A DNA stretch of 64,000 nt from G963665925 sp963676345 (GTDB taxonomy: Bacteria > Bacillota > Clostridia > Peptostreptococcales > Acidaminobacteraceae), in contig CAXXTS010000006.1 in NCBI GenBank assembly GCA_963676345.2, positions 372,001 to 436,000 of the forward strand, given 5' to 3'. Shown in pieces: positions 33,511 through 43,056 of this stretch. Within the stretch, counting starts at the first letter, position 1, and every line of letters starts with the position of its first letter. The notes under the pieces are model-generated. The model was not told the origin of the DNA, searched no databases, and saw nothing but the letters and a program-made list of their open reading frames with translations. The position numbers and the translations under genes were made by a program.

Positions 33511-36195
33511 ATGGGATTCTTAGAAAAAATATTTGGGAGCGAAAATGACAGAGAAGTCAAACGGCTCATGAAGCGAGTGGATGAGATTGAAGCGCTTGAA
33601 CCTCAAATGCAGGCTCTGTCCGATGACGCCCTAAGAGAAAAAACAAATGAGTTCAAAGAAAGACTCAAGTCTGGTGAAACACTGGATGATATTCTACATG
33701 AAGCGTTTGCAGTTGTTAGAGAAGCAGCGGTTCGTACACTGGGTATGCGTCACTACCCTGTTCAGCTTCTTGGTGGAATCGTACTGCACGGCGGAAATAT
33801 CGCTGAGATGCGTACGGGTGAAGGTAAGACACTAACCGCAACAGCGCCAGTTTACCTAAATGCCTTAGAAGGTAAAGGCGTACATGTAATTACAGTCAAT
33901 GATTACCTTGCACGTCGTGACCGCGACTGGATGGGTAAGCTGTACAACTTCTTAGGTCTAAGCGTTGGATGTGTTGTTCACGGCGTTCGTGGACAAGAGC
34001 GTATTGATGCATACCGTTCTGATATTACCTTTGGTACAAATAATGAATTTGGTTTTGACTACCTAAGGGACAATATGTCCATATACAAGGAAAATCTGGT
34101 TCAGCGCCCGCTGAATTATGCCATTGTCGATGAGGTCGATTCTATCCTTGTCGATGAAGCGAGAACACCTTTGATTATTTCTGGTGAAGGTGCAAAATCT
34201 ACAAACCTTTATAAAATTGCAGATACATTTGTTCAAATGTTAAAGCGTGAACAAGATTACACAATAGATGAAAAAGCCCATTCGGTCGTCTTAACCGATG
34301 AAGGCGGGGTTGAAAAGGCAGAACGCTTCTTTAGCCTTGAGAACCTCTCTGATCCACAAAACATGGAAATTTCTCACCATATCAATCAGGCCCTTAAAGC
34401 CCGCTATCTGATGAAGCGAGATGTTGATTATGTCCTTAAAGAAGGCGAAGTGGTGATTGTTGATGAGTTTACGGGCCGTTTAATGTTCGGTAGACGTTAC
34501 TCAAATGGACTCCACCAGGCAATTGAAGCCAAGGAGAACATGGAAGTGCGAAAAGAATCACAAACCCTTGCAACCATCACTCTTCAGAACTACTTTAGAA
34601 TGTACAGCAAGCTATCTGGTATGACAGGTACTGCAAAGACTGAAGAAGATGAATTCAAGCATATTTACGGTATGGATGTTGTTGTTGTGCCGACCAATAA
34701 GCCGGTTGTACGTGACGATATGCCAGATTCAGTTTACAAGTCCCTTAATGGCAAGTTCAATGCCGTTATTGCAGACATTGAGGAACGCCATAAAACAGGT
34801 CAACCTGTCCTTGTGGGTACGATTTCTATTGAAACTTCAGAGTATTTGTCAAGCCTGCTTAAAAAGCGTGGCATTAAGCACGAAGTCCTCAATGCAAAGC
34901 AGCATGAGCGCGAAGCAGAAATTGTATCGCAAGCCGGTCGATTTAATGCAGTTACCATTGCAACCAATATGGCAGGTCGTGGTACCGATATCGTTCTGGG
35001 TGGCAACCCGGAATTTATGGCAAAGCGCGATATGTCAAAGAAGGGCTATACCGATGAAATTCTGGCACTGGTGACCAGCCCGCTAGAATTTGATGACCCT
35101 GAAGTGATTGAAGCACGAAACACATATAATGAAATATTCGAGTCTTATAGGGAAGTAACAGATGCTGAAGCAGAACAAGTGAAGTCGGCAGGCGGACTCC
35201 ATATTATTGGTACAGAACGCCATGAATCTCGTCGTATTGACAATCAGCTTCGTGGACGTGCCGGTCGTCAGGGCGACCCAGGTTCATCTCAGTTTTTCAT
35301 TTCATTTGATGATGATCTTATGCGTCTCTTTGTAAATGACAATGTTAAGGCCATGGTTGACAAGCTGGGCATGGAAGATGATATGCCGCTTGAAGCCAAC
35401 ATCTTATCGAAATCTATTGAAGGCGCACAAAAGAAAGTGGAAGGCCGTAACTTTGGTATTCGTAAGCACGTGCTTCAATATGATGATGTTATGAACAAAC
35501 AGCGTGAAATCATCTACGGTGAAAGAAACCGTGTACTCCATGGTGAAAGCATAAAAGACGAAATATACTCAATGGTTGAGAATATTATCGATACAGCTGT
35601 AGATCTCTATACAAGTGAATCCGAGTATGCAGAGGAATGGGATCTAAATGCCCTTGAAGACTACCTGCATCACATCTTCCTTCCAAAGGGGCTATTCAAG
35701 GTGGAAAATGTTGAAGCGCTTGATAGAGAAACGCTCAAGTCTAAGCTAATGGATCTTTCAGACAAGCTTTATAAAATGAAAGAAGAAGAAGTAACACCAG
35801 AAAGACTGCGTGAAATTGAGCGCGTCCTTCTACTTAGAAATGTTGATGAAAAGTGGATTGATCATATTGACGCTATGGATCAGTTAAAGCAGGGTATCGG
35901 TTTGCGTGCCGTTGGACAGGAAGACCCAGTGCGAGCTTACCAGATCGAAGGCTTCGAGATGTTCAATGAAATGACATACAACATTCAAATGGATACTGTG
36001 CGCATGCTCTACCATGTTACAATTAAAACAGAAGCTAAGCGTGAGCAAGTTGCTAAGATAACTGGAACATCTGGTGGCGACTCTGATTCAAAAAAACTTC
36101 AGCCTGTAAAAAAAGAAAACAAGGTTGGTAGAAATGATCCTTGTCCTTGCGGCAGTGGTAAAAAATATAAAAAGTGCTGTGGTAGGAATGCCTAA
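33511..36195 (+). CDS. secA: Protein translocase ATPase SecA
   Basis: SecA drives export of unfolded preproteins through SecYEG. The 894-residue protein has Walker A MRTGEGKT at about residue 100, DEVDSILVDEA at about 207, and the second nucleotide domain (GTISIETSEYLS, MAGRGTDIVLGG, RRIDNQLRGRAGRQGDPG). The C-terminal zinc motif CPCGSGKKYKKCCG ends the protein. I start it at the ATG at 33511 (MGFLEKIFG), 9 bp after GAAGGGA; a TTG at 33493 has no ribosome site. prfB follows, as in many Firmicutes. Confidence 0.97.
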   Translation: MGFLEKIFGSENDREVKRLMKRVDEIEALEPQMQALSDDALREKTNEFKERLKSGETLDDILHEAFAVVREAAVRTLGMRHYPVQLLGGIVLHGGNIAEMRTGEGKTLTATAPVYLNALEGKGVHVITVNDYLARRDRDWMGKLYNFLGLSVGCVVHGVRGQERIDAYRSDITFGTNNEFGFDYLRDNMSIYKENLVQRPLNYAIVDEVDSILVDEARTPLIISGEGAKSTNLYKIADTFVQMLKREQDYTIDEKAHSVVLTDEGGVEKAERFFSLENLSDPQNMEISHHINQALKARYLMKRDVDYVLKEGEVVIVDEFTGRLMFGRRYSNGLHQAIEAKENMEVRKESQTLATITLQNYFRMYSKLSGMTGTAKTEEDEFKHIYGMDVVVVPTNKPVVRDDMPDSVYKSLNGKFNAVIADIEERHKTGQPVLVGTISIETSEYLSSLLKKRGIKHEVLNAKQHEREAEIVSQAGRFNAVTIATNMAGRGTDIVLGGNPEFMAKRDMSKKGYTDEILALVTSPLEFDDPEVIEARNTYNEIFESYREVTDAEAEQVKSAGGLHIIGTERHESRRIDNQLRGRAGRQGDPGSSQFFISFDDDLMRLFVNDNVKAMVDKLGMEDDMPLEANILSKSIEGAQKKVEGRNFGIRKHVLQYDDVMNKQREIIYGERNRVLHGESIKDEIYSMVENIIDTAVDLYTSESEYAEEWDLNALEDYLHHIFLPKGLFKVENVEALDRETLKSKLMDLSDKLYKMKEEEVTPERLREIERVLLLRNVDEKWIDHIDAMDQLKQGIGLRAVGQEDPVRAYQIEGFEMFNEMTYNIQMDTVRMLYHVTIKTEAKREQVAKITGTSGGDSDSKKLQPVKKENKVGRNDPCPCGSGKKYKKCCGRNA

Positions 36196-36260
36196 AGCAT
36201 TTGAGTGCTAAAAATTAACTCAGCTTTACGGGTTACTTAAGGTAAATCTGTAATGTCATT

Positions 36261-36322
36261 TAGCGACTTGCTTGAAGAAATCGGTTAAATGAATCTTAAA
36301 TCAAGTCGCTTTAAATATTTTT
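36261..36322 (+). terminator. Probable terminator between secA and prfB
   Basis: AGCGACTTG (36262-36270) pairs with CAAGTCGCT (36302-36310), and TTTAAATATTTTT follows. The loop is long (31 nt). Confidence 0.6.
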
Positions 36323-36378
36323 ACAGATGATGAAGTGCACAGTAGGGTTGGGAAAAAATATGAAAAGAGGTGTTTGCT

Positions 36379-37489
36379 ATGCTGAAGCTAGAAAAATGTG
36401 TCAACGAACTAAAGAGCATCGAGGCATCCCTAAACGATTTGAGGGGTTCACTTTGACATTGATGGCATGATGAAAGAACACGAAGAGCTTGAAATGTTGA
36501 TGACAGAACCTGATTTCTGGGATGATCAGGCCGGTGCAAAGAAAACACTTAGAAAAGCCAAAGCCATTAAGACAAAACTTGAAGAGTTTGATGCCATGGA
36601 AACGGCCTTTGAAGAAATGCAGCTACTTGTGGAAATGGGTCTTGAAGATGAAGACGATTCCATAGAAAAAGAGGCGACAACCGGTATAGAAAAGCTGATA
36701 GACCGTATTGAAAATATGACACTTCAGACCCTGCTCTCAGGTGAATACGATGGCAACAATGCAATTTTATCTATAAATGCAGGCGCAGGGGGCCTTGATG
36801 CACAAGACTGGGCTGAAATGCTTTTTAGAATGTATAACCGATGGGCAGCACACAGTGGCTTCGAGGTTGAAATTCTGGACATCTTAAATGATACAGAAGC
36901 CGGTATTAAGAATGTATCTATGGCCATTCGCGGCATCAATGCATACGGATATCTTAAGTCAGAAAAAGGCGTTCATCGCATTGTGCGCATCTCTCCTTTT
37001 GATTCATCTGGCAAGCGCCATACGAGTTTTACGTCTGTAGATGTTATGCCTGAGCTTGATGAAGATGTTGAAGTAGACTTGAATCCAAGTGATTTGAAAG
37101 TGGATACCTACAGAGCATCCGGTGCGGGCGGACAGCACATCAATACCACAGATTCAGCAGTTCGAATCACCCATATTCCAACGGGGGTTGTCGTTCAGTG
37201 TCAAAATGAACGATCCCAAATATCCAATCGGTCAACAGCCATGCGTATGCTGATGTCTAAGCTGATTGAGCTTAAAATTCAAGAACAGAAAGACAAGGTT
37301 GAAGATCTGGCCGGAGATTACTCCCAAATTGCGTGGGGCAGTCAAATACGTTCCTATGTATTCCATCCATATAACCTCGTGAAGGATCATAGAACGAATT
37401 TTGAAACAGGAAACGTACAAGCGGTAATGGATGGCGACATTCAGGCTTTTATCAATGCATACTTAAAAATGCTGTTAAAAGAAGATTAA
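36379..37489 (+). CDS. prfB: Peptide chain release factor 2 with programmed +1 frameshift
   Basis: RF2 ends translation at UGA and UAA. The first 25 codons run from the ATG at 36379 (after AGAGGTG) to an in-frame TGA at 36454-36456. The site reads CTT-TGA-C, with an internal AGGGG at about 36442-36446 that stimulates the shift, as in most bacterial prfB genes. Ribosomes shift +1 at CTT and continue with GAC at 36455, giving 369 residues. The second part has the GGQ motif (SGAGGQHINTTDSAVRI) and the SPF-type tripeptide that reads UGA (HRIVRISPFDSSGKRHTSF). Frameshifting self-regulates RF2 amount. Confidence 0.96.
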
Positions 37490-37520
37490 AATGCTTTTGC
37501 CAAGTAGGCAATAAAGAGCA

Positions 37521-37582
37521 GATATAAGAAGAGGAGGAAGTCCATCGTGGATCACGTTGGACTTCCTCCTCTTTTTATATCT
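37521..37582 (+). terminator. Strong intrinsic terminator of prfB
   Basis: A 15-bp perfect stem (37530-37544 with 37558-37572) is followed by TTTTTATATC. Its outer bases continue pairing (GATATA/TATATC). Confidence 0.92.
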
Positions 37583-37712
37583 ATTGGGCGCAACTAGCGA
37601 CCAGGGCAACCGAGAAGCTGCATGTAAATATAAAACGTTGTTCAAATCAACTAGATGCTAGTCTAATCCCTTTTATGACTAATGTAAATAATGCATACTT
37701 GCAAAAATAGGC

Positions 37713-38633
37713 CTATACAGACCGGTCACAGATGCACTGATTGCGGCCCATTCTTTTAGCTGTATAAAGATGCTTGTCTGCTTCATCGATAAACTGGTGG
37801 AGCGCTTGACCGCAGTAGGTTGCAATACCACAGCTCACAGTGAGTGACAAATGGTTGTCATCAATATCAAAGCGGTGGTTCTCTATGGCAGATCGAAGTC
37901 TGTCAACAATCAGGGTTGCTTGAAAAGAATCTGAGTTTGGTAAAATAAGCAAAAACTCTTCGCCGCCATAGCGGCCAATATGATCTGAGCGGCGCGTATG
38001 CGTTCTTATTAAATCAGAGAGCATGGAAAGCACATGATCACCAGTCTGATGTCCGTAAGAATCATTGATTTTTTTAAAGTGGTCAATATCAATCATCGCA
38101 ATAGACAGGGCAAGGTTCTTATAGTCTGCGAGGTCGATTTCTTCCCGCAGCACTTGGCGAATGTAACTGTGGTTGTAAAATCGGGTAAGACTATCGGTTA
38201 CAGAATCCTTATAGAGCTTTCTATTGTTTTCAATTAAGGATGTATTGGCATCAATGAGTTTAAGGGTATTTATGATATGTTCGGATATGTCTTCAATGAG
38301 TGTCACAAAGGTGTTTTCAGAGTCAGAAAAGGCTGTGACCTGATAGTGTTTATTTTGTTCATCATGATGTCTTGTAAAACGCAGGGGACCTTGACTGGCC
38401 ATGATTTTTTCATAGTCATTAGCGCTGCCACTGTGCCGGATAGATCTTTGCATGGTTTCAGCAAAGGATTTGCCAGTGAGCGCTTCTGGTTTTGTATGAA
38501 GCAGTTTGGCATAGGCAGCATTTGAATCAATAATAATGCTGTCATAAGGCTGACCCTCTTCATCATAAATCATCTTATATTTTGCATATGCAATGGGCAT
38601 GTGCATAATTATTTTTTTATAAACCCTATCCAT
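37713..38633 (-). CDS. PAS-GGDEF diguanylate cyclase
   Basis: A PAS-like sensor (about residues 10-120) is followed by a GGDEF domain (about residues 140-300). The active-site loop reads RYGGEEF, a competent variant, and RRSD five residues before it is the inhibitory I-site that binds c-di-GMP. The protein is soluble, 306 residues. It stands alone on the minus strand between prfB and tex. It is one of four c-di-GMP turnover genes in the window. Confidence 0.9.
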   Translation of the reverse strand: MDRVYKKIIMHMPIAYAKYKMIYDEEGQPYDSIIIDSNAAYAKLLHTKPEALTGKSFAETMQRSIRHSGSANDYEKIMASQGPLRFTRHHDEQNKHYQVTAFSDSENTFVTLIEDISEHIINTLKLIDANTSLIENNRKLYKDSVTDSLTRFYNHSYIRQVLREEIDLADYKNLALSIAMIDIDHFKKINDSYGHQTGDHVLSMLSDLIRTHTRRSDHIGRYGGEEFLLILPNSDSFQATLIVDRLRSAIENHRFDIDDNHLSLTVSCGIATYCGQALHQFIDEADKHLYTAKRMGRNQCICDRSV

Positions 38634-39033
38634 AGAAGACTCCCCATTTTACATATTTCATTTTTAAAACGAACCTGCTCACTTGTTAAACCACTAGAAG
38701 CATACAAAAGGCTTTGTATAGGGCTTGCTGCGTGAATAATTCAGGTCTATTTCTAAAATTTCCATTTTTACATGTTTTTAAACAAAAATATAAGTTGTAC
38801 GCCACAAATTTTTATGTTCTATTAAGAAATTTCATTATCTGAGGACATATTTAACCGTATGATTTATAAGGTATCATGCTCTTATATATAAGTTTAGAGA
38901 ATTTTTATGATAAAAAATCAAAGACACACTTGTGCAGGGGTCTAGAGCATTTTAGAAAAAAGGCCCCTCTTCTTGCAGAAAGCCCCATAGAAGGATACAA
39001 TAATAGAGGTATATAACGAAGTGGAGGCGTATT
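38634..39033. other. Intergenic region with promoter of tex
   Basis: This 400-bp AT-rich gap holds the promoters of the divergent cyclase and tex genes. TGCAGGGG near 38935-38942 can pair with CCCC and TGCA downstream (38964-38977), giving a hairpin that overlaps the tex -35. Nothing else was seen. Confidence 0.5.
38973..39001 (+). promoter_or_regulatory. Vegetative promoter of tex
   Basis: TTGCAG (38973-38978) and TACAAT (38996-39001) have a 17-bp spacer, a good sigma-A promoter about 30 bp before the tex start. Confidence 0.7.
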
Positions 39034-41316
39034 ATGGAATTAATCATTAAACAAATTGCTAAAGAACTGGACTTGAACCCTAAAAAGGTTGAAGAGACCA
39101 TTGCTCTGATTGACGAAGGCAATACTATTCCTTTTATTGCTCGTTACAGAAAAGAAGTAACGGGTGGTATGAGTGATGAGATTTTGCGTGCTTTTGACGA
39201 GCGTCTGAAGTATCTTAGAAATCTTGAAAGTCGTAAGGAAGAAGTCATTCGAATCATTGCTGAGCAAGAAAAGCTTACGCCTGATTTAGAGAAGAAAATT
39301 AAAGCAGCAACGGTGCTCCAAAAGGTTGAAGATCTATACAGACCTTTCAAGCAGAAGAAGCAAACACGTGCCACAAAAGCAAAAGAGAAGGGGCTTGAAC
39401 CTCTAGCGCTGTGCATGTTTAAGCAGGAAATGAAGTCTGGAAGCTGTGAGAGTATAGCTGCAGAGTATGTAGATGCTGCAAAGCAGGTTGAAACAGCTGA
39501 AGATGCACTCAGTGGTGCGCGTGACATTATTGCAGAAATGATTTCGGATAATCCTGAATATAGAGAATGGATCAGAACACTTACGAAGGCACATGGCTTG
39601 ATTGTTTCACAGGCTACAAAAAATGCAGAGGAGTCTGTGTATGAACAGTACTACGATTACAGCGAAGCGGTTAAGTCTATACCTGATCACCGCATCCTTG
39701 CAATAAACCGTGGAGAAAAGGAAAAAGTCTTGCGTGTTAAGGTGACTTTGCCGGATACATCCATTATGGAGAAGCTTTCAAAAACGGTCATGAATCCTGC
39801 TGGGAGTATTTTTGCTGAGCAAGTTGAGCTTGCCCTTCAAGATGCTTATAAGCGCCTGATTGCACCAAGTATAGAAAGAGAAATACGGTCTATTTTAACA
39901 GAACGCGCAGAAGAAGAAGCCATCAAGGTATTTGGAAAAAATACAAAACCACTTCTGCTTATTCCGCCAGTTAAAGACGTAAAAGTACTTGCTGTCGATC
40001 CAAGTTACCGAACGGGATGTAAGCTTGCCGTGCTTGATGGAACGGGTAAGCTCCTTGAGTACGCAACTATTTATCCAAATAAACCGCAAAATAAAGTGGA
40101 AGCGTCTCGAAAAGTGCTGATCGAACTCATCAATAAGCATGATGTCGACATTATTCCAATTGGAAACGGGACAGCCTCTAGAGAAACAGAGCAGTTTGTG
40201 GCAGATACACTTAAACAAGTGGAGAAAAAAGTTTACTACACGATTGTCTCAGAAGCAGGTGCCTCTGTGTACTCAGCTTCAAAGCTTGCAACAGAAGAGT
40301 ACCCAGACATTGACGTGTCTATTAGAGGTGCCATTTCGATAGGTAGAAGACTGCAAGATCCCCTTGCGGAACTCGTAAAGATTGATCCAAAGCATATTGG
40401 TGTAGGCCAGTATCAGCATGACCTCAATCAGAAAAAACTCAATGATACTCTAACGGGTGTTGTTGAAGATTGTGTAAACAGTGTCGGCGTTGATTTGAAT
40501 ACAGCAACACCAGCCCTGCTTCAGTACGTGGCGGGGGTTTCATCATCTATTGCAAAAAATATTGTGAAGTATCGAGATGAAAACGGAAAATACTCTGAGC
40601 GTAAGGAACTTATGAAAGTTGCGCGCCTCGGCAATAAGGCGTATGAGCAGTGTGCCGGCTTCCTGCGTATTACAGGTGGTAAGAACCCACTGGACAATAC
40701 GTCTGTCCATCCAGAGTCCTATGATATTTCCCTTAAGCTGCTCGGTAAACTTGACTACACCATAGAAGATGTACGCAGCGGTAATCTGTCAGACATCAGT
40801 CAACGTATTATTGATCTGGTGCCTGAAGACGTCGATGCGGGAGAACTTGGTATTTCGGGTAAGGGATTTGAAGCACTTCGCGCTCTGAAAAAGCCAAAGA
40901 AGGATGAAAAAGCACAGAGTGCAAAACGCTTCGATAAGGCGCTCAAGAAATTGGCGGCTGAGTTTGAAGTTGGACTTCCAACACTCAAAGATATTTTAGA
41001 TGAAATTAAAAAGCCGGGTAGAGACCCGCGTGAAGAAATGCCAAAACCGATATTTAGGAGTGACGTGCTGTCATTCGAAGACCTGTCTGAGGGTATGATT
41101 TTGACAGGTACTGTGCGTAATGTGGTTGATTTCGGTGCATTTGTGGATATTGGCGTTAAAAATGACGGACTTGTCCACATATCAGAACTGTCTGACAAAT
41201 ATGTAAAACACCCAATGAACGTGGTTGCTGTAGGCGACACTGTTCAAGTGAAAATTATAGGTGTCGATCAAAATAGGGGCAAGGTTTCTCTTTCAATGAA
41301 AGGTCTAACGCAGTAA
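39034..41316 (+). CDS. tex: Tex family RNA-binding transcription accessory protein
   Basis: Tex is a cytoplasmic nucleic-acid-binding protein linked to transcription elongation. The 760-residue product has the N-terminal helical part and a YqgF/RNase H-like domain (VLAVDPSYRTGCKLAVLDGTG, about residue 320). A helix-hairpin-helix region follows (LLQYVAGVSSSIAKNIVKYR, about 495-515). The C-terminal S1 RNA-binding domain (MILTGTVRNVVDFGAFVDIG) is at about 688-755. Start and ribosome site (GTGGAGGCG) are clear. A terminator follows at 41378-41410. Confidence 0.96.
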   Translation: MELIIKQIAKELDLNPKKVEETIALIDEGNTIPFIARYRKEVTGGMSDEILRAFDERLKYLRNLESRKEEVIRIIAEQEKLTPDLEKKIKAATVLQKVEDLYRPFKQKKQTRATKAKEKGLEPLALCMFKQEMKSGSCESIAAEYVDAAKQVETAEDALSGARDIIAEMISDNPEYREWIRTLTKAHGLIVSQATKNAEESVYEQYYDYSEAVKSIPDHRILAINRGEKEKVLRVKVTLPDTSIMEKLSKTVMNPAGSIFAEQVELALQDAYKRLIAPSIEREIRSILTERAEEEAIKVFGKNTKPLLLIPPVKDVKVLAVDPSYRTGCKLAVLDGTGKLLEYATIYPNKPQNKVEASRKVLIELINKHDVDIIPIGNGTASRETEQFVADTLKQVEKKVYYTIVSEAGASVYSASKLATEEYPDIDVSIRGAISIGRRLQDPLAELVKIDPKHIGVGQYQHDLNQKKLNDTLTGVVEDCVNSVGVDLNTATPALLQYVAGVSSSIAKNIVKYRDENGKYSERKELMKVARLGNKAYEQCAGFLRITGGKNPLDNTSVHPESYDISLKLLGKLDYTIEDVRSGNLSDISQRIIDLVPEDVDAGELGISGKGFEALRALKKPKKDEKAQSAKRFDKALKKLAAEFEVGLPTLKDILDEIKKPGRDPREEMPKPIFRSDVLSFEDLSEGMILTGTVRNVVDFGAFVDIGVKNDGLVHISELSDKYVKHPMNVVAVGDTVQVKIIGVDQNRGKVSLSMKGLTQ

Positions 41317-41377
41317 ATAAGTGCCCAGTATTGTAACTGAAATGACCATTAGTGGTTCTGTGTTTTTTGATATAATG

Positions 41378-41410
41378 ACTCTAGAGTGCATTTCGCACTC
41401 TGGAGTTTTT
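41378..41410 (+). terminator. Intrinsic terminator of tex
   Basis: ACTCTAGAGTGC (41378-41389) pairs with GCACTCTGGAGT (41395-41406), with one G-U pair, followed by TTTTTT. Confidence 0.9.
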
Positions 41411-41509
41411 TCGTGAAAGCCAGACAAGTGTATGCTACACTTATTTCTGCTATACATATGCACCTAGGTTTATCACTTAAAATGAGCCTATTAGAGAAAG
41501 GATGACACT

Positions 41510-42520
41510 ATGTCTATACTTGTAACAGGTGGGGCAGGCTACATTGGCTCTCATACCTGTGTCGAACTTTTAAGTGCTGGAGAATCGGTTATTGTTGTTG
41601 ATAATTTTTCGAACAGCAAGCCAGAAGCCATAAAACGCATAGAAGAAATTACCGGTAAGAGGGTAAAGCTGTATACAGCAGACATACTCGACCGTGAAGC
41701 CTTGAGTCAAGTTTTCGAGGAAAATGAAATTGAAGCGGTTATCCACTTTGCAGGCCTTAAGGCAGTGGGTGAATCTGTTAAGATACCGCTCAAATATTAC
41801 CACAACAATATTACGGGTACGCTTATCCTGTGTGACGTCATGCAGGCACATGGGTGTAAGCGCATTGTCTTTAGCTCGTCTGCGACAGTCTATGGGGATC
41901 CACATACAACACCTATTCAAGAAGCATTTCCACTTTCAGCGACCAATCCATATGGACGTACAAAATTGATGGTTGAAGAGATTCTACGAGACTTCTTCGT
42001 TGCAGATAGCACATGGAGTATTGCACTGCTTAGATATTTTAACCCAATTGGAGCACACGAAAGTGGTAGAATAGGGGAAGATCCGAGTGGCATTCCAAAC
42101 AACCTCATGCCTTATATTACACAGGTTGCTGTTGGTAAGCTAGAGAAGCTCAGCGTATTTGGCAGTGACTACAATACACATGATGGAACAGGTGTAAGAG
42201 ATTACATTCATGTAGTTGATCTGGCAAAGGGACATTTGGCAGCACTAAAGTACGTAAAAAGCCACAAGTCCATTGAAGCAGTTAACCTTGGAACCGGAAC
42301 AGGCTACAGTGTACTTGATATTGTAAAAGCTTTTGAAAGTGCAACGGGTATGGCCGTTAAATATGAAATTACCGAGAGACGCCCTGGTGATATTGCAACC
42401 TGTTATGCAGACCCTACAAAAGCCTTAGAATTATACGGCTGGAAGACAGAGAAGGGGATTGAGGAAATGTGTAAGGACTCCTGGAACTGGCAAAGTAAGA
42501 ATCCAGAGGGCTATAAGTAG
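41510..42520 (+). CDS. galE: UDP-glucose 4-epimerase
   Basis: GalE interconverts UDP-glucose and UDP-galactose (or their N-acetyl forms). The 336-residue protein has the NAD motif GGAGYIGSHT (residues 7-16), SSSATVYG and the YGRTK catalytic pair at about 147-151. The substrate-site stretch RYFNPIGAHESGRIGEDP is also present. The ATG at 41510 follows AGAAAGGATG. It stands alone between two terminators and may supply sugar nucleotides for surface glycans. Confidence 0.95.
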   Translation: MSILVTGGAGYIGSHTCVELLSAGESVIVVDNFSNSKPEAIKRIEEITGKRVKLYTADILDREALSQVFEENEIEAVIHFAGLKAVGESVKIPLKYYHNNITGTLILCDVMQAHGCKRIVFSSSATVYGDPHTTPIQEAFPLSATNPYGRTKLMVEEILRDFFVADSTWSIALLRYFNPIGAHESGRIGEDPSGIPNNLMPYITQVAVGKLEKLSVFGSDYNTHDGTGVRDYIHVVDLAKGHLAALKYVKSHKSIEAVNLGTGTGYSVLDIVKAFESATGMAVKYEITERRPGDIATCYADPTKALELYGWKTEKGIEEMCKDSWNWQSKNPEGYK

Positions 42521-42556
42521 TTTATAACTGAATTTAACGTAATAACAAAGTACAGT

Positions 42557-42640
42557 AAGAGCATTTTCAGGATATGACTGTCTAAAAGTCAGGCAAGGCG
42601 TCTGGATTTTTGGTAATAGTTCAGTAGAATGCTCTTTTTA
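42557..42640 (+). terminator. Terminator of galE with a large structured loop
   Basis: AAGAGCATT (42557-42565) pairs with AATGCTCTT (42628-42636) and TTTAA follows. The 62-nt loop itself has a hairpin (TGACT/AGTCA, 42575-42590). It may be a small structured RNA rather than a plain terminator. Confidence 0.55.
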
Positions 42641-42909
42641 ATATGGATTGATTTTCTGGGTATTTGTATAAAGTATACATATCCCAAAACCGGATTGTCG
42701 AAAAAAGGGGAAAAATACGTGTTCCAAAAAACATACACTATGAACGTGCATGACTTAATTGTCATGAAAATGTCATGGAAATCGCTGAATTTACACAATT
42801 GTAAAAAAAGTAAACAGAATTAGATCATAAAAACTGTCGACAAGAATCTCGACAACTTTCGACACTATTCTTATGCCTCTACAAAAATTGGGTGATTCCC
42901 CGGCTTCCA

Positions 42910-42939
42910 TTGATGCGGTAGGTCAAATTCTAGTATAAT
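42910..42939 (+). promoter_or_regulatory. Vegetative promoter of the two-component locus
   Basis: TTGATG (42910-42915) and TATAAT (42934-42939) are 18 bp apart. The start would be about 110 bp before the kinase gene, downstream of the TGTCGA cluster. Confidence 0.55.
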
Positions 42940-43056
42940 TATGTCTAGAGACTTGACTTATATACTGATGGGCGTGTGACTTTAGTCCTTTCATATAGAT
43001 GAGTTGATGGTTATAAATAATTAGAATTGGGTGCACTGGTTTATAGGGGAGGCTTT

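Larger units (their letters stand above)
42521..43056. other. Long intergenic region after galE with Spo0A-box-like sites and promoter
   Basis: No gene is seen in these 536 bp. They contain the galE terminator region (42557-42640), TGTCGAA-like sites on both strands (42696-42702, 42835-42841, 42848-42854, 42858-42864) and a vegetative promoter at 42910-42939 for the two-component locus. Confidence 0.6.

Noticed and set aside
34649..35074. 141-codon ORF inside secA in another frame
   Set aside because: It lies wholly within the well-conserved secA frame and its product has no recognisable features.
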